A stretch of DNA of 64,000 bases. It comes from Pyrus communis. Its lineage: Eukaryota; Streptophyta; Magnoliopsida; Rosales; Rosaceae. Positions within the stretch are counted from its first letter, which is position 1; every line of letters starts with the position of its first letter. This document shows, in pieces, positions 60,863 to 64,000 of the stretch. The DNA lies in contig NC_084807.1 in the NCBI RefSeq assembly GCF_963583255.1, positions 28,160,381 through 28,224,380 on the forward strand, in the 5' to 3' direction. The notes beneath the pieces are model-generated. The model worked only from the letters and a program-made list of their open reading frames with translations, was not told the DNA's origin and made no database searches. The translations under genes were made by a program, and so were the position numbers.

Positions 60863-62675
60863 CTAGTACGTCGTCCTTGTTGTCGCTGATGTATTGGTAC
60901 CAGTCATCTGTGTCCCGGCTTTGCGATCACTGCTACCATCCTCTCCGGAGATCTCCTCCAAGGACCGGCCTTTGGTCTCAGTGACCAAGAATGTGAAGAA
61001 AAACCCAAGCATGTTTGTGACAGCCAAGAATATCATAGCCTTCCTAATTTCCTTCACTTCACCCTTTAAAGTATAGTTTTGCACCCCAAATGCACCCACC
61101 ATGGCCCCGGCCTTCCCTGCCGCCGCACTCAATGCGTGACACGTGGATCTAACCCTAGTCGGAAACAGCTCAGCCGGAAGCACAAACGTGGTGCTGTTGG
61201 GGCCAAAGTTGGCAAAGAAAAAAGTGAGGCCGTATAAGGTTGCAAACATGTACTTGTTGTTCTTGACGTCGTCATATTTGTAGCCTATGATGCCCATGAA
61301 CAAAGACATCATGAAGAATCCCAAAAGTTGGATCTTGAACCTGCCAAGTTTCTCGATGAAGAAGACGGTGAACCAGTAACCAGGGAAGGTGCCGAAAAAC
61401 GCAACTACAAGCATTGCTCGAGAGGTCTCGAACATTTCTCGAAGCGCGTTAACCTCGACGTTCTTTTGAGTGAGACCCATCACTGGGAAAATGTCCTTTT
61501 GTGTTAAGTTTTGGCTGTAAAAGGCGATATCCAACAAGAACCAAGTAGTTGTTGTACCTGAGGCATATAGCAAACGTCAGACCGATAAGATAACTAGCTA
61601 GAGAAATATTCTATGTAAATTCTTAACCTAAAAATATACGAATCCAATGTTTTATCTAATTAACATATCTAGTTGGATATAAGCGGTATCATTTTACTAA
61701 TTATTTACAGTATTTGGTATACAGTTGATGTTTTTAGTTACGAGGTAAAAAAGCGAGTATATATGAAGGGTACGTACCAATTAGGTGTTTTCCGTGACGC
61801 CTAACGAACTCTCCGGAGAATAATGAGTAATCATTGGCAGCCTTGAACTGGGCCAACTTATCTTGTTCATCTTGGATTTCGATATCCAAGACCCTACCCA
61901 TGTCAGAAGCTGCTTGTTTGGCGTTGCCTTCAATCAAGGCGGTGTACCGACCTGTTTCAGGCATTTTCATCCTCCAGTAGAAAGTGACAAGAGCGGGAAA
62001 AGCTCCAAGCATAAGCACAATCCGCCACAGATAGTCCGCCTGTGGCTGCGTGGACATTACATTCGAATAATCCACAGGGATGGCGTTGAATGCCGGTGCA
62101 GGATACAGGTCGAGGAAGATTTTCGACAATATCATAGACACCAACCCGGCAAAAATGATTCCGACACCCTGCATCGCAAACACCGCTGCTATAAACCTCC
62201 CACGAGTCATTTTGTTGGCGTATTCAGACATGATCGTGGCGGAGAGAGGGTAATCGCCACCGATACCAAACCCTAACCAAAACCTGAAGAAGCACAAGGT
62301 TGTCATAACAGAGCCCGCTGAGGAGCCAAATGATAGGCCGGAGCAAATGGCACAAATAACCATTATGATTAGGGTTATCCCGTAGACCTTCTTTCGGCCT
62401 AGTTTGTCACCGAGCCACCCGAATACGAGCTGACCCGATAGGGTTCCGACTAGGGCAACACCTATCACGAAGTTGTTGACGTCCTGTGGGAGCTTCCCCG
62501 GGTTTTCGGTGCCAGGCTTGTAGTAGTAAAGGCGGCCAAGGAGTTTGGAGATGGTGGAGATGCAAAAGAGGTCGTAAGCGTCCGTGAAGAAACCCATTCC
62601 GGCTATGACAATAGCCGTTACGTGGTACCATTGTGTTCTGGCTGAGTCCAGTGCATGCAGCACGGCTAAGGCCAT
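60863..62675 (-). CDS. PHT1: PHT1 family high-affinity phosphate:proton symporter
   Basis: Plasma-membrane major-facilitator transporter importing inorganic phosphate with protons. Two exons (62675-61778 and 61557-60863; 1593 nt, 530 aa, normal for PHT1). Visible motifs: TDAYDLF in the first span (31-37), [19 protein letters not shown] (81-99, MFS motif), PHT1 signature [13 protein letters not shown] (139-151), [20 protein letters not shown] before the central loop, [20 protein letters not shown], and the second-half motif [14 protein letters not shown] near the C-terminus. About twelve membrane spans with the long cytosolic loop around residues 240-300; Ser/Thr-rich C-terminal tail ([16 protein letters not shown]). 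The intron sits in the central loop, as in a subset of PHT1 genes. A P1BS-type site and TATA box lie upstream. Exact paralogue not determined. Confidence 0.96.
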
Positions 62676-62754
62676 TTTAGTAATTCAGAACTGGGGCCTT
62701 ATACTCGACTGTTTGTTGCGTGTTTGCTGCTGGTGTAGACGTGGGCGGTAATGA

Positions 62755-62766
62755 TTTTATATATAG
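62755..62766 (-). promoter_or_regulatory. TATA box of the PHT1 gene
   Basis: On the minus strand the sequence reads CCTATATATAAAATC, about 80-90 bases before the PHT1 start codon. Confidence 0.6.
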
Positions 62767-62851
62767 GCGTTCATTTGTACGAAGTATTACAGGGAGACGT
62801 TTATACCTAGGTTTTGAGGAGAACTACAAGAAATCAGAGGGTACGTATCAA

Positions 62852-62859
62852 GGATATTC
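62852..62859 (-). promoter_or_regulatory. P1BS-like phosphate-starvation element
   Basis: GGATATTC matches GNATATNC, the PHR1-binding P1BS consensus, 177 bases upstream of the PHT1 ATG and about 90 upstream of the TATA box. The position and the target gene class make regulation by PHR-type MYB-CC factors plausible. An 8-mer with two free bases also occurs by chance. Confidence 0.55.
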
Positions 62860-62968
62860 CACATATGTGCTTTATGCTTTGTGACTTTGTAATAAAATGG
62901 TTTATTATAATTAAGATTATGGGTTAATCAATGACAAAACTTGATATATTCCAACAATCATAGCCACA

Positions 62969-63056
62969 GTGATGGAAAAGAGTTGAGCTCTTGCATGACG
63001 ACGTAGGTTCGAACCCCTGTGACTAATCTAACAAAATCTATCATTTGAAGAAAAAA
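62969..63056 (+). mobile_element. Short tRNA-derived SINE with 13-bp target duplication
   Basis: The element begins GTGATGGAAAAGAGTTGAGC (degenerate Pol III A box), carries a good B box GGTTCGAACCC (63006-63016), and ends in an A tract. AATCATAGCCACA is duplicated exactly on both sides (62956-62968 and 63057-63069). Variable-length duplications and an A-rich tail are the marks of LINE-mediated retroposition. Confidence 0.8.
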
Positions 63057-63159
63057 AATCATAGCCACAATTAGACTAATTAAACACATGGTATGGCCGT
63101 ACCAGGATCCTTCTACGTATTAACAGGAGTATAAAACATGATTGATGTGTTATACTCAC

Positions 63160-63509
63160 TGTTCTAAAAATTCTCGCCTAGCTACTAGATTGCTGGTCAC
63201 CACCCTCGAGTAATCTCTAGATGTCTGAAATTTAAGAACAAGCGGCCCTCCTAGACCGCCTAACTTGCCCCAAGCCGTTAAGTCGCAACTCTCACTTAGA
63301 CAGAAAATAAATAATTTTCAATTTACATTATGTTCTAATACTTTGTAATTTATATGTCATTCTATTTTATAATTTATGTATTTCAATGTAATTATATATC
63401 CTTTAAGCATTAAACACTTATAATTGATCTAAACCAACTAGTCCGTCTAGCCGTCTAAGATGTAAACCCCAACCCACCACAAGACTAGCGCCTAGTGTCT
63501 TTTAGAACA
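63160..63509. mobile_element. hAT-like non-autonomous element
   Basis: Left end TGTTCTAAAAATTCTCGCCT, inverted right end TGTTCTAAAAGACACTAGGC. The subterminal CGCCTAG-type words resemble a common plant hAT-type repeat. The flanking 8-mers do not match, so the class is tentative. Confidence 0.55.
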
Positions 63510-64000
63510 TTTCTTTTGAATATTGTGGCATCCAAGGAGATCAAATTATCTTCAACTTCCTAGACAAATTAACCCATCAATTTTCTGGGCTTTGTAAGCA
63601 AGCTGCTAGGTAGCTAGCCATTAATTTTGTAATTGTCCTCTGGAATGTGGATGGTAACTATCTTGAAATTATGCTAAATCTGTGGCTGTCTCTGTCTTTC
63701 AGCGGAGTTACTATCATTCTTCATGAACATTATATTGTTTGACAATTTTGTATTGTATGATCATTGTCCTTTGTGAATTTGGTCGAATATGCTTTACATC
63801 TTTGAGTAAAAAACGAGGTTGTAATCCTAAGAAGTATTATTGGGGGTGGGGGTTGTCAATAAAAATAGTATGCGCAGCGGACAATTTTTTTTATAAAAGC
63901 ATGTAAATTGACATTTTATGGAACATTGACATTGGTAGGCCTAAGACCATTTGCTAAATTATATTGCATGTCTATCGACATATGTCAACAGCTTTCAAGT

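Larger units (their letters stand above)
62676..64000. other. PHT1 promoter and right-hand intergenic edge
   Basis: The proximal 200 bases carry the TATA box and P1BS-like site. Further out lie a short SINE (62969-63056), a hAT-like element (63160-63509) and a second GNATATNC word (GAATATGC, 63785-63792). No gene is visible up to the window end. Confidence 0.6.

Overview
The window is plant nuclear DNA from a eudicot, most likely a woody Rosaceae (apple, pear or hawthorn type). The reasons are the intron-rich plant gene structures, the long AT-rich intergenic DNA full of small inverted-repeat transposons, and repeats of kinds I associate with Rosaceae genomes (a Cassandra-like LTR carrying 5S rRNA sequence, a dispersed element with TGGTTTTTCGTTAAA). 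The family assignment is inference; the eudicot assignment is firm.

Layout: 1-1435 (-) is a broken ABCC transporter gene cut by the window edge. 4.6-5.8 kb holds a cluster of MITEs. 6.28-8.92 kb (+) encodes a hydroxyproline O-galactosyltransferase (HPGT, 12 exons, 346 aa). 9.77-11.19 kb (-) encodes a small UBA-domain protein (226 aa). 11.2-18.7 kb has no intact gene: it holds a LINE RNase H remnant split by a solo-LTR-like element, and an unrecognised coding-like scrap. 19.44-21.45 kb (+) is an LRR receptor-like pseudokinase (630 aa). 21.96-23.76 kb (-) is a myosin-I-tail-like (TH1) protein (255 aa). 24.98-27.30 kb (+) is a UBC10-class ubiquitin E2 (148 aa). 27.3-41.0 kb is a gene-free stretch with repeats, including the Cassandra-like LTR. 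41.55-42.61 kb (+) is a cytokinin response factor (AP2/ERF, 353 aa). 42.6-55.6 kb is gene-free and contains several well-bounded MITEs and LINE scraps. 55.62-57.30 kb (-) is PLASTID DIVISION1 (273 aa), followed upstream by an old 1.2-kb tandem duplication of its own 5' end and promoter region. 60.86-62.68 kb (-) is a PHT1 phosphate transporter (530 aa). The last 1.3 kb holds its promoter, a short SINE and a hAT-like element.

For all seven intact genes except the single-exon CRF, I joined exons at GT/AG sites. Every joined CDS is a multiple of three and matches the expected family length, so these models are strong. The genes do not form one pathway. From memory of Arabidopsis, however, HPGT, UBA, LRR kinase, TH1, UBC10, CRF3 and PDV1 correspond in order to At5g53340 through At5g53280, so this is an ancient colinear block inflated by transposons. 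CRF proteins are reported to promote PDV-dependent chloroplast division, which makes the CRF-PDV1 neighbourhood the most suggestive functional link. I see no clearly novel multi-gene system. The most informative unusual structures are the PDV1 promoter duplication with an occupied/empty transposon site, the ABCC gene collapse with a duplicated junction, the split LINE domain, and the 5S-carrying LTR with a doubled A-box region.
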